A stretch of 64,000 nucleotides of DNA from CAWUEX02 sp963921305 (GTDB lineage Bacteria > Pseudomonadota > Alphaproteobacteria > Rhodospirillales > Rhodospirillaceae), in NCBI GenBank assembly GCA_963921305.4, contig CAWUEX030000002.1, forward strand, positions 1,426,001 to 1,490,000. The letters are read 5' to 3'. The position numbers and the translations under genes were made by a program. The notes under the pieces are model-generated. The model had not been told where the DNA came from, made no database searches, and worked only from the letters and a program-made list of their open reading frames with translations. Of the stretch, positions 40,633-48,997 are shown piece after piece; the stretch's first letter is position 1, and the number at the start of each line of letters is the position of its first letter.

Positions 40633-41856
40633 TTACTGCGGCCCGCGAAAAGCGCCCAGTTGCGTGACCGTTGCGCCATCCTCATCGTCGCCCAGCTTCA
40701 ATTCGGCAGCACTTGGCTCATCCAATTCCACTTGTTTGATGCGGTTGCCATGCAAGGCGATCTTGCGGGTCGACTTCTGAATATCTTCGATGTCTTTGTT
40801 GCTCTGTGCGAAGTGACGTGCCAGTGCGCCCACGCGTTTGTCCAGCCGGGCGACGTCTTCCATCAAAAGTCCGACCTCTTTCTGAATCATGCCCGCCTGT
40901 TCGCGCATTTTGGTGTCGCGTATCAAAGCGCGCACCGAATGGAGAATCGCCCAGAGGGAAGAGGGCGATGCGATCACGATCTTGCGCCGGTAGCCTTCCT
41001 GAATGACGTTCTGAAAATTGGCGTGCAGTTCCATGTAAATCGATTCCGCCGGTACGAACATCAAGGCCCATTCCGACGTTTCGCCCGGAATGATGTACTT
41101 CTCCGCAATCGCTTGAACATGCTTGATCACGTCGCGGGAGAACGCCTGCATCGATGCCTTGCGGTCGTCGTCACCCTCGGACTGCATCAGGCGTACATAT
41201 CCTTCGTGCGGATACTTGGAATCGATGCCGATCGCGCCATGCGCACCGGGCAGGGTGATCAGGCAATCGACCCGTTTGCCGTTCGACAATGTCGCTTCAA
41301 AGGAAAAGTACTCAGCTGGCAGCATGTCGCGCACGATGTCTTCCATCTGCACCTGGCCGAACGCGCCACGCGCCTGCTTGTTGGACAGGATTTCCTGCAG
41401 GCCGACGATATCGCTCGATAGCTCGGTGATGTTTTTCTGCGCGGCATCGATGACCGCCAATCGCTTTTGTAAGTCGGTCAGAGACTCTGACGTCTTGTCG
41501 GTCGTTTTTTGCAGGTTTTCTCCGACCCGCCGGGTGACGTCCTCCAGCCGCTCATCCAGTGCTTTGCGGATTTCCCGCTCCTGGCCTTGCAGCTGCTCCG
41601 CCATCAATTTGCGCGTCGTATCCTGGCCGTCAGCCATCAGTTTGATCTGGCCGCGCAACTCGCCTTGGTCCGCGGTAAGACGGGTCAAGCTGTCGGCTAG
41701 CGCGGCAAAGGCGTCAGCGTTCTTGTCGTTCTTGCCACCGCGCAAGATCAGCACGACGACCAGGATCAAGGCGACGGCAAGCCCGGTTCCAAGCCCAAAC
41801 TCGGTCGCCGTCAGACCTAAATCTGTCAAAAAATTCATCGGCTTAAGCCCTGCCAT
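40633..41856 (-). CDS. rmuC: DNA recombination protein RmuC
   Basis: This 407-residue protein has an N-terminal membrane anchor (LGTGLAVALILVVVLIL), a coiled coil at about residues 40-150, and the RmuC nuclease-like domain (FGQVQMEDIVRDMLPAEYF, then DSKYPHEGY, in the order expected). It limits DNA rearrangement. The start at 41856 competes with an ATG 18 bases downstream. It is divergent from the DUF4139 gene. Confidence 0.91.
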   Translation of the reverse strand: MAGLKPMNFLTDLGLTATEFGLGTGLAVALILVVVLILRGGKNDKNADAFAALADSLTRLTADQGELRGQIKLMADGQDTTRKLMAEQLQGQEREIRKALDERLEDVTRRVGENLQKTTDKTSESLTDLQKRLAVIDAAQKNITELSSDIVGLQEILSNKQARGAFGQVQMEDIVRDMLPAEYFSFEATLSNGKRVDCLITLPGAHGAIGIDSKYPHEGYVRLMQSEGDDDRKASMQAFSRDVIKHVQAIAEKYIIPGETSEWALMFVPAESIYMELHANFQNVIQEGYRRKIVIASPSSLWAILHSVRALIRDTKMREQAGMIQKEVGLLMEDVARLDKRVGALARHFAQSNKDIEDIQKSTRKIALHGNRIKQVELDEPSAAELKLGDDEDGATVTQLGAFRGPQ

Positions 41857-41927
41857 ACCGCTGCCATGATCGCTACACTACCTTACGCTCCAGCTTGAAA
41901 CCACGGCGTTTGCGCGCCGGAGTCACC

Positions 41928-43391
41928 ATGCGGTGGCGTACCAACACGATGATGAACAACTGGATTTCCGTTATGTCTCTCTCTCTTCGCGCCGTGCTCT
42001 CCATCGCCCTGCTTGCAGTCGCGCCCGGCGCGCTGGCTGCGGAAATCACTGTTCCGCCATCCGCGCGGTCAGACCTGAGTGTCACGGTCTATAACGGCGA
42101 CCTCGCACTGGTCCGCGATACCCGTGAGATCACGGCTCTGGCGGGGGAGTCCGATCTGGCGTTCGCCGGGGTGAGTGCACAACTGCGCCCCAGCACCGCG
42201 TTGTTCCAGCCGGATATGGACGGCCTGACGGTGAGCGAGCAGGTCTTCGACTTCGATGTCTTGAGCGAAGCCAGCTTGCTGCGCGCTTATGAGGGACGTG
42301 AGGTCACCGTCGTGCGGGTGAACCCCGCAACCGGGGACGAGGAACAGCAGCGCGCGACCGTGATTTCCGTCGCCAACGGCGTCGTTTTGGAGATGGACGG
42401 ACGCATTACCACGGGTATCCCGGGGCGGTTGGTGTTCGACTCCCGGCCCGACAGCTTGCGCACTCAACCCACTCTGGTTGCGTCCGTGACCGCGGAGTCC
42501 GATGTCAGTGGAGGAGCGACACTCAGTTATCTCACATCCGGTTTAAACTGGTCTGCCGACTACGTCGCTGAACTGAGCGCGGATGGCAAAACCATCGATC
42601 TCTCTGCCTGGGCGACTGTCTCCAATGCCACGGGCATCGACCTCCCAAACACCAACCTCAAGCTCGTCGCCGGTGATATCAACCGCGTTCCCAAAGGCCG
42701 CGGTTTCGAAATGGAAGAGATGGTGATGCGCAGTGATGCCCGCATGGCGACGATCGCGCCATCGGTTCAGCAGGAGAGTCTCTCTGCCTTCCATCTCTAC
42801 GCCATCGGCCGCCCGGTTGACCTTGGTGACCGGCAAACCAAGCAGCTGGCCTTGCTGTCGGCGTCAGACGTGGGCGTTGAAGAAGATCTGTTCAGTATCG
42901 GCGACGGCAGGGCGGTGCGCAGTCAAATGCCAGGTCAGGTGCGTAGCGAAAATGCCACCCGCGCGTTGGTCTTCACCAACTCTGAAGACGAAGGAGCTGG
43001 CGTACCCCTGCCCGCGGGCACGGTCCGGGTTTACGGCCAAGACTCCAGCGGCGCCGCCCAGTTGCTGGGCGAAGACCGTCTTGAGCATACGGCCGTCGGG
43101 ACTGAGGCCCGGCTCAACCTGGGACGGGATTTCGACGTTACAGTCGAACGCGTTCAAAGTGAGTTTCTACGCGCCTCCGACCGCATCACCATTTCCGCAC
43201 ATCAAGTCACAGTGCGGAATGCCAAAGAAACTCCGGTGACCGTGCGGCTGGCCGAGCGGCTCCAGGGCGACTGGGAAATCATAGAAGAAAGCATCGATCA
43301 CGATCGCGTCGCGGGCAGTCCCGAATGGCGTATCAACGTTCCTTCGGGCGGAGAAACACAACTCACATACCGGGCCCGGCTGCGGTTCTAA
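41928..43391 (+). CDS. DUF4139-containing exported protein
   Basis: This 487-residue protein has a long N-region and signal peptide (hydrophobic LRAVLSIALLAVAPGALA, cleavage near residue 37), an N-terminal domain with VTVYNGDLALVRDTREI, and a C-terminal beta-rich DUF4139 domain (SYLTSGLNWSADYVAELS to INVPSGGETQLTYRARLRF, in parts). The function is not established for the family. GGAG spaced 5 bases before the ATG at 41928 decides the start; the in-frame TTG at 41895 and later ATGs have weaker sites. Confidence 0.83.
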   Translation: MRWRTNTMMNNWISVMSLSLRAVLSIALLAVAPGALAAEITVPPSARSDLSVTVYNGDLALVRDTREITALAGESDLAFAGVSAQLRPSTALFQPDMDGLTVSEQVFDFDVLSEASLLRAYEGREVTVVRVNPATGDEEQQRATVISVANGVVLEMDGRITTGIPGRLVFDSRPDSLRTQPTLVASVTAESDVSGGATLSYLTSGLNWSADYVAELSADGKTIDLSAWATVSNATGIDLPNTNLKLVAGDINRVPKGRGFEMEEMVMRSDARMATIAPSVQQESLSAFHLYAIGRPVDLGDRQTKQLALLSASDVGVEEDLFSIGDGRAVRSQMPGQVRSENATRALVFTNSEDEGAGVPLPAGTVRVYGQDSSGAAQLLGEDRLEHTAVGTEARLNLGRDFDVTVERVQSEFLRASDRITISAHQVTVRNAKETPVTVRLAERLQGDWEIIEESIDHDRVAGSPEWRINVPSGGETQLTYRARLRF

Positions 43392-43406
43392 TCCGAAGTT
43401 ACTGTC

Positions 43407-43784
43407 ATGGTTATCGTTGCTGTTCTCATCACCGTGGTTGGCCTCAGCCAGCTGTGCGCGACGGAACGGTGGCAAACCTATTACCGCTGGCTGGCCCATC
43501 AGGGTCCGCTTGGAGTGCGTCTTAACGGCCTGGTGTCCTTGGCGATCGGTGGTCCCATCGTCCTGGTTCACAATGTGTGGAGCGGTCCCGCGGTGCTCCT
43601 CACCTTATTCGGCTGGATGCTGGTGCTCGAAAGTGCCCTGTGTCTGTTGTTTCCCGGTGCCGGACTGGCCGGCCTCATCGAGATCGAAGAGGCCACCCGG
43701 GCCAGAATTCTGCAGTTTACCGGATTGATCCTGGTGGTCGTCGGCGGGGTTTTGGTGCTCACCGCGACCCGTGCCGCTGGTTGA
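43407..43784 (+). CDS. Small inner-membrane protein of unknown function
   Basis: I do not recognise this 125-residue protein. It has four hydrophobic segments (about residues 2-18, 40-58, 60-84 and 100-120), and a short polar stretch with His-Gln-Gly between the first two. It starts 15 bases after the DUF4139 gene and ends 55 bases before def, all on one strand, so it may be cotranscribed. Codon use is similar to its neighbours. No Shine-Dalgarno is visible. Confidence 0.6.
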   Translation: MVIVAVLITVVGLSQLCATERWQTYYRWLAHQGPLGVRLNGLVSLAIGGPIVLVHNVWSGPAVLLTLFGWMLVLESALCLLFPGAGLAGLIEIEEATRARILQFTGLILVVVGGVLVLTATRAAG

Positions 43785-43839
43785 CCCTGCCGCCGCTGGC
43801 GACTATGTCACATCCACCACAGTTCAGGGTGGCAGTGGC

Positions 43840-44364
43840 ATGGCCAAGCTCGACATCATCATCGCGCCCGATCCCCGTCTCAAGCGGACCTGCGCGCCCG
43901 TAGACTCGGTCGATGACAGTTTGCGCACCCTCATGGACGATATGCTGGAGACCATGTACGACGCGCCCGGAGTTGGCTTGGCGGCGCCGCAGGTCGGTGT
44001 GGCGAAACGTATCATCGTCGTCGATGCGGCCAGGGGCGAGGAGCCACCCGCGCCTCACAGATTGGTTAATCCAGAGATTGTTTGGTCATCCGACGATGCC
44101 AAGGTTCATGAGGAGGGCTGTCTTTCTCTCCCGACCTATTATGAAGAAGTTGAGCGACCGGACCGTATTCGCGTGCGGTACACAGATGAGAATAATGCGG
44201 AGCAGGAGCTCGATGCCGATGGCCTGTTGTCGGTGGTGATTCAGCATGAAATGGATCATCTCGACGGCGTTCTCTTTGTCGACCACATCTCGGCGCTCAA
44301 GCGCGGCATGATTTTGCGCAAACTCAAAAAGACCAAGAAGCAGATGGCGTCGGAGAACGCGTAG
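43840..44364 (+). CDS. def: Peptide deformylase
   Basis: This 174-residue metalloenzyme has the three deformylase motifs: GVGLAAPQVG, EGCLSLP with the Cys metal ligand, and HEMDHLDG with two His ligands and the catalytic Glu. It removes the formyl group from nascent proteins. The ATG at 43840 is chosen over a frame that extends 69 bases further upstream. It is followed by fmt after 3 bases, the standard pair. Confidence 0.96.
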   Translation: MAKLDIIIAPDPRLKRTCAPVDSVDDSLRTLMDDMLETMYDAPGVGLAAPQVGVAKRIIVVDAARGEEPPAPHRLVNPEIVWSSDDAKVHEEGCLSLPTYYEEVERPDRIRVRYTDENNAEQELDADGLLSVVIQHEMDHLDGVLFVDHISALKRGMILRKLKKTKKQMASENA

Positions 44365-44367
44365 CTC

Positions 44368-45294
44368 ATGCGCGTCGTCTTTATGGGAACGCCGGAGTTT
44401 TCCGTTCCGGCTCTTCAAGCCATTGCGTCCCGCCATGAGGTTGCCGCTGTCTACAGCCAGCCGCCGCGTCAGGCGGGGCGGGGTCAAAAGCCGCGGCCTG
44501 GTCCCGTCCATGCCTTCGCCGAACGCGCGGGCTTTCCCGTACATACACCCCAAAGCCTAAAGAAACCGGACGCACAAGACATCTTCGCGGCCCACGCGGC
44601 GGATGTGGCGGTGGTCGCGGCGTACGGGTTGATCCTGCCTCAGGCGGTTCTGGATGCTCCAAAATTCGGGTGCCTCAACATTCATGCGTCGTTGTTGCCG
44701 CGCTGGCGTGGAGCTGCGCCGATCCAACGTGCGATCATGGCCGGAGATACAGAGACGGGCGTGACGATCATGCAAATGGACGCCGGACTCGATACCGGCG
44801 ATATGTTGCTTGCTGAACGCGCCGCCATTGATGACACGACCACTGCCGGCGATTTGCACGACCGGTTGGCCGAGCTCGGGTGTAAGTTGATTGTCGACGC
44901 GTTGGCCGCGGTCGAAGCGGCAGACATTTCACCGCAACCGCAACCCGAAGCGGGTGTGACGTATGCTGACAAGATTGCTAAATCCGAAGCACATTTAGAC
45001 TTCAATGCACCAGCCGCTGATGTGCTTCGGCGCGTCCATGGTCTGTCGCCCTATCCCGGAGCGTTTGTCTTGCTCGGGGGTAAACGGCTTAAGCTGCTGA
45101 ACGTGGATATGATCAAGCGAGACGCAGCTCAAACGGACATCCCGCCCGGCACGATTCTCGATGACCAACTCACCCTGATGTGCGCCAAAGGGGCACTGCG
45201 TCCCAGCCGCGTTCAACTTGAAGGCAAGGCGCCGATGGAGACCGCAGATTTCCTGCGCGGCTTCGAGTTGCCTATCGGGACCACGGTCGGGTAG
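44368..45294 (+). CDS. fmt: Methionyl-tRNA formyltransferase
   Basis: This 308-residue enzyme begins MRVVFMGTPEFSVPAL and has the formyl-transfer motif NIHASLLPRWRGAAPI (Asn and His) and a catalytic Asp in QMDAGLDTGDM. A C-terminal tRNA-binding domain follows. It formylates initiator Met-tRNA and is directly after def. Confidence 0.96.
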   Translation: MRVVFMGTPEFSVPALQAIASRHEVAAVYSQPPRQAGRGQKPRPGPVHAFAERAGFPVHTPQSLKKPDAQDIFAAHAADVAVVAAYGLILPQAVLDAPKFGCLNIHASLLPRWRGAAPIQRAIMAGDTETGVTIMQMDAGLDTGDMLLAERAAIDDTTTAGDLHDRLAELGCKLIVDALAAVEAADISPQPQPEAGVTYADKIAKSEAHLDFNAPAADVLRRVHGLSPYPGAFVLLGGKRLKLLNVDMIKRDAAQTDIPPGTILDDQLTLMCAKGALRPSRVQLEGKAPMETADFLRGFELPIGTTVG

Positions 45295-45339
45295 ATAGGG
45301 CTTTCAGCCCGTTCTTCTTTCACCTCTCCGGACTCGCGT

Positions 45340-45900
45340 ATGTTTGGACGCCGCAAGAAAGCCATCGCCCGCGGAGAGCGTGTGTTTTTGTATGCGCCGA
45401 GCCGCGATGCCGGTCAGGAATTCGTGGCGATGACCCGGTCCAGCGAGACCTATCACCGGCCCTGGGTGTATCCGCCGACGGACCCGCGCCGCTATCGCGC
45501 GTACCTCGACCGTGTGACCGCGGGACGCACCCATGGCTTTCTGGTCGGGCTGAACGATGACGACCGCCTCATCGGCGTCATCAACATCAACGACATTATG
45601 GGCGGCGGTTTCAAATCTGGATCGCTCGGATATTACGTCGACATGGACTCCGCCGGTCATGGGTATATGACAGAAGCCCTGGCCCTCGTGCTGGATCAAG
45701 CGTTTACGGTGCTCGACCTGCATCGATTAGAAGCCAACGTTCAACCGGCCAATGCGGCCTCCATTGCTTTGATTCGCAAACTCGGATTCCGCAAGGAAGG
45801 GTTCTCGCCCAAGTTTTTACAGATCGACGGCATTTGGCGGGATCATGAACGGTGGGCCATTCTCGACGACGAATGGTTTGCGGCGACGGGGCAGGGCTGA
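45340..45900 (+). CDS. GNAT acetyltransferase, RimJ/RimL type
   Basis: This 186-residue N-acetyltransferase has the RimJ/RimL pattern: LIGVININDI, YYVDMDSAGHGYMTEALALVL (acetyl-CoA loop, in parts), LHRLEANVQPANAASIALIRKLGF (two parts) and EGF at the C-terminal strand. The substrate is probably an N-terminal amino group of a protein, such as a ribosomal protein, but that is not shown. The gene starts 45 bases after fmt, and truA follows after 3 bases, so translation-related context supports this. Confidence 0.85.
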   Translation: MFGRRKKAIARGERVFLYAPSRDAGQEFVAMTRSSETYHRPWVYPPTDPRRYRAYLDRVTAGRTHGFLVGLNDDDRLIGVININDIMGGGFKSGSLGYYVDMDSAGHGYMTEALALVLDQAFTVLDLHRLEANVQPANAASIALIRKLGFRKEGFSPKFLQIDGIWRDHERWAILDDEWFAATGQG

Positions 45901-45903
45901 GTC

Positions 45904-46650
45904 ATGCCGCGCTTTAAGCTCACACTGGAGTACGACGGCAGCGGTTTTGTCGGCTGGCAACGCCAGGCCAATGGCAGCTCTGTGCAACAGGCGCTGGAAG
46001 AGGCCGCCGAGTCCTATTGCCAGACACCGATCACCGTCCAGGGTGCGGGCCGCACCGACGCCGGTGTGCACGCCACCGCGCAGGTCGCGCATCTGGATAT
46101 TCCCCGCGATGACACCGGTGAACGGGTCAGGGACGCATTGAATGCTTTGGTGCGCCCCCATGCGATTGCGGTTCTCAGGGCTGAACAGGTGCCTGATACG
46201 TTTCATGCCCGCTTTGACGCGAACGAACGTCATTACCTTTACCGCCTCAACACCCGGCGCGCGCCGCTTGCGCTCGAGCGGGACCGGGTGTGGTGGCTGC
46301 CGCGCCAGATCGATGCAGACGCCATGAATTCTGCCGCGCAGGTCTTAGTCGGGAAGCATGACTTCTCAACGTTTCGCGCCACCGAGTGCCAGGCAAAATC
46401 GCCGGTCAAAACGCTCACTAAAGTGGACGTCGCGCGCAGCGGAGACGTCATCGAGATCAAGGTCGAGGCGCCGTCGTTTTTGCATCACCAAGTGCGCAAT
46501 ATGGTCGGTACATTGTGTCTGGTCGGAGAGGGTAAGTGGACGACAGAGGACGTAAGGGCCGCGCTTGATGCGAAAGACCGCTCCGCCGGCGGACCGACAG
46601 CGCCGCCGGATGGGCTCTACTTGACCTACGTGGGGTATCCGGAAAGCTGA
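45904..46650 (+). CDS. truA: tRNA pseudouridine(38-40) synthase
   Basis: This 248-residue TruA has the catalytic Asp in GRTDAGVHATAQ, the N-terminal YDGSGFVGWQRQ and the C-terminal FLHHQVRNMVGTL segment. It modifies the anticodon stem-loop of many tRNAs. Last gene of the def-fmt-GNAT-truA set. It converges on dapE. Confidence 0.95.
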   Translation: MPRFKLTLEYDGSGFVGWQRQANGSSVQQALEEAAESYCQTPITVQGAGRTDAGVHATAQVAHLDIPRDDTGERVRDALNALVRPHAIAVLRAEQVPDTFHARFDANERHYLYRLNTRRAPLALERDRVWWLPRQIDADAMNSAAQVLVGKHDFSTFRATECQAKSPVKTLTKVDVARSGDVIEIKVEAPSFLHHQVRNMVGTLCLVGEGKWTTEDVRAALDAKDRSAGGPTAPPDGLYLTYVGYPES

Positions 46651-46692
46651 GTGCGGCTGGCAGCCTCCTTGGCGTCGGTCACAGCGATGACG

Positions 46693-47874
46693 TCACCCGG
46701 CGAAGTAGCGCTCCAAAATCTTGCGGTAAATGTCCGTCAAGGCCGTGAGGTCGGACACGGCTGCCCGTTCATCCGCCTTGTGCATGGTTTCTCCCACCAT
46801 GCCAAATTCGCAAACCGGGCAGACCGCCTGAATAAAGCGCGCGTCGGATGTGCCGCCGCTGGTTGATAGTTCGGGAGTCAGTCCCGTGACCTCTTGGACC
46901 GCGTCGCTGACAATGTCGCTCAACGGTCCCGGCGGGGTCACGAATGACTCCCCGCTGATGTGAATATCCAGCTCGACTGCTGCGCCTGCAGCCGCATCAT
47001 CAACAGTCTTGCGAATCCATTCGGACAGACTTTCGCCGCTGTGCAAATCATTGAAGCGGATGTTGAACGCCGCCCGTGCTTCCGCGGGAATGACATTGGT
47101 CGCATCGTTGCCCACGTCCACCGATGTCAGTGTCAACGTTGACGGCTGAAATGTGTCGCTGCCGTTATCCAAAGGCTCTGCCGTCAACGCATTCAAAATC
47201 CGGATCATATGAGGGATCGGATTGTCGGCCAGACGCGGATAGGCGGCATGACCCTGTGTGCCCAATACGGTGATTTTGGCGTTCAGGCTCCCGCGCCGGC
47301 CAATCTTGATCATCTCGCCCAGACGCATCGGGTTGGTCGGCTCACCGACAACACATACGTCGAGTGTTTCGCCCCGCTCATTAAGCCAGTCCAGCACCTT
47401 GCGCGTGCCGTTGATCGCTGGGCCTTCTTCATCGCCAGTGATCAAGAGGCTGATCGACCCCGCCGGTGGCGGCTCATCGTTTTCCAAATACTGTGCGGTT
47501 GCCGCCACGAAGCAGGCAATCGCGCCTTTCATGTCCGACGCGCCGCGGCCAAAGAGATAATCGTCCGATACTTCCGCCGCAAACGGATCCTTGGTCCACC
47601 CTTGGCCCACGGGCACCACATCCGTGTGGCCGGCGTAACAAAAGTTCGGACCATCGGTGCCAAGGCGCGCATAGAGGTTTTCAATCGGCGCTGTTCCAGC
47701 GTCTTCAAAGCGCAGCCGGTGACAGGCGAATCCCAGCGCCGTCAAGGCCCGTTCCAGAACATCCAGCGCCCCTGCATCTTCCGGCGTGACGCTGGCGCAG
47801 CGAATCAGGTCCCGCGCCAAAAGCAGCGGGTCTTTTAGCGCAGACCGGTCATAAGCAGAGGAGACGGATGTCAT
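46693..47874 (-). CDS. dapE: Succinyl-diaminopimelate desuccinylase
   Basis: This 393-residue M20 metallopeptidase-fold enzyme has the metal-site His in YAGHTDVVP, Asp in GRGASDMKG, catalytic and ligand Glu in TGDEEGPAI, Glu in VGEPT and a late His in GETMHKADE. It hydrolyses N-succinyl-LL-diaminopimelate in lysine and peptidoglycan precursor synthesis. The next-upstream gene is dapD (9-base gap), so the two form an operon. Confidence 0.95.
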   Translation of the reverse strand: MTSVSSAYDRSALKDPLLLARDLIRCASVTPEDAGALDVLERALTALGFACHRLRFEDAGTAPIENLYARLGTDGPNFCYAGHTDVVPVGQGWTKDPFAAEVSDDYLFGRGASDMKGAIACFVAATAQYLENDEPPPAGSISLLITGDEEGPAINGTRKVLDWLNERGETLDVCVVGEPTNPMRLGEMIKIGRRGSLNAKITVLGTQGHAAYPRLADNPIPHMIRILNALTAEPLDNGSDTFQPSTLTLTSVDVGNDATNVIPAEARAAFNIRFNDLHSGESLSEWIRKTVDDAAAGAAVELDIHISGESFVTPPGPLSDIVSDAVQEVTGLTPELSTSGGTSDARFIQAVCPVCEFGMVGETMHKADERAAVSDLTALTDIYRKILERYFAG

Positions 47875-47883
47875 ACAGTGGGT

Positions 47884-48726
47884 TTATTCGCGCAGCAGTT
47901 CGTTGATGGACACTTTCGAGCGGGTTTTGGCATCCACGCGTTTTACGATCACCGCGCAATACAGGTTTGGTCCCGGTGAGCCGTCGGCCATTGGTTTGCC
48001 GGGCAGTGTTCCCGGCACGACGACCGAATAGGCCGGCACGCGGCCCATGAATACTTCGCCGGAGGCCCGGTCGATGATCTTGGTCGACGATCCGATGTAG
48101 ACGCCCATGCTCAGCACGGCGCCTTCTTCGACGACAACGCCTTCGGCCACCTCTGACCGCGCACCGATGAAACAGTTGTCTTCGATGATCACCGGCCCCG
48201 CCTGCAGGGGTTCCAGCACACCGCCGATTCCCGCTCCGCCGGACAGATGGACGTTCTTACCGATCTGGGCGCAGCTGCCTACCGTAGCCCAGGTATCGAT
48301 CATGGTGCCTTCATCGACGTAGGCGCCGAGGTTGACGAAACTGGGCATGAGGACAACGCCCGGGGCGATGTAGGCCGAGTGGCGGACCACACTGGTCGGC
48401 ACGGCGCGAAAGCCGGCTTTGGAAAACGCTTCAGCGGTCCAGCCCCTGAATTTGGATGGGACCTTATCCCACCATACGCCATCGTCCGGGCCACCCTTCT
48501 GGATGTCCATGGCGTTCAGCCGGAACGAGAGTAAGACGGCCTTCTTACACCATTCGTTGACGATCCAGGTGCCGTCCTGTTTTTCCGCGACACGCAGTGT
48601 GCCGTTGTCGAGCAGACCTAGGGTCTCTTCAACTGCATCCCGGTGATCCCCGGTACTCTCCGGCGAGAGCTCATCGCGAGCGTCCCATGCCGCGCTGACG
48701 CGGTCTTCTAAAGCCTTGATATTCAT
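47884..48726 (-). CDS. dapD: Tetrahydrodipicolinate N-succinyltransferase
   Basis: This 280-residue left-handed beta-helix acyltransferase has hexapeptide-like repeats in the middle (VVLMPSFVNLGAYVDEGTMI to GGAGIGGVLEPLQAGP, in parts) and the N-terminal DapD helical domain. It succinylates tetrahydrodipicolinate, the step before DapC and DapE. The ATG at 48726 has GGAGA before it; an in-frame ATG 30 bases upstream gives a non-conserved lead. Confidence 0.95.
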   Translation of the reverse strand: MNIKALEDRVSAAWDARDELSPESTGDHRDAVEETLGLLDNGTLRVAEKQDGTWIVNEWCKKAVLLSFRLNAMDIQKGGPDDGVWWDKVPSKFRGWTAEAFSKAGFRAVPTSVVRHSAYIAPGVVLMPSFVNLGAYVDEGTMIDTWATVGSCAQIGKNVHLSGGAGIGGVLEPLQAGPVIIEDNCFIGARSEVAEGVVVEEGAVLSMGVYIGSSTKIIDRASGEVFMGRVPAYSVVVPGTLPGKPMADGSPGPNLYCAVIVKRVDAKTRSKVSINELLRE

Positions 48727-48899
48727 ACGTGATATGTCTCCGCGTCTTCGCTGCATCCCAGGCCGTCCCGACGGGACCGGGAGGGAGGCAGACCATAGCT
48801 ACCGGCCCCGCCAAGTCAACGACATCTCCAGCGGCATCTCCAACGGCTCAGCGGCGGATCGCGGTTCCCCGGCCGCAGCTGATCGACGCTAGAATCCGG

Positions 48900-48928
48900 T
48901 TCACAAACCGGCCTACCGTCTTTATAAA
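48900..48928 (+). promoter_or_regulatory. Sigma-70-like promoter of the GGDEF gene
   Basis: TTCACA (48900-48905) and TATAAA (48923-48928) are spaced by exactly 17 bases, about 70 bases before the GGDEF start. The region is AT-rich compared with its surroundings. Good match in the -10, four of six in the -35. Confidence 0.6.
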
Positions 48929-48997
48929 AAGATAAGGTATATCAACCTCTTGTCGGGTGTTTTCTCCCGCCTGGGGTGAGATGTCTTGGGGGCGGGC

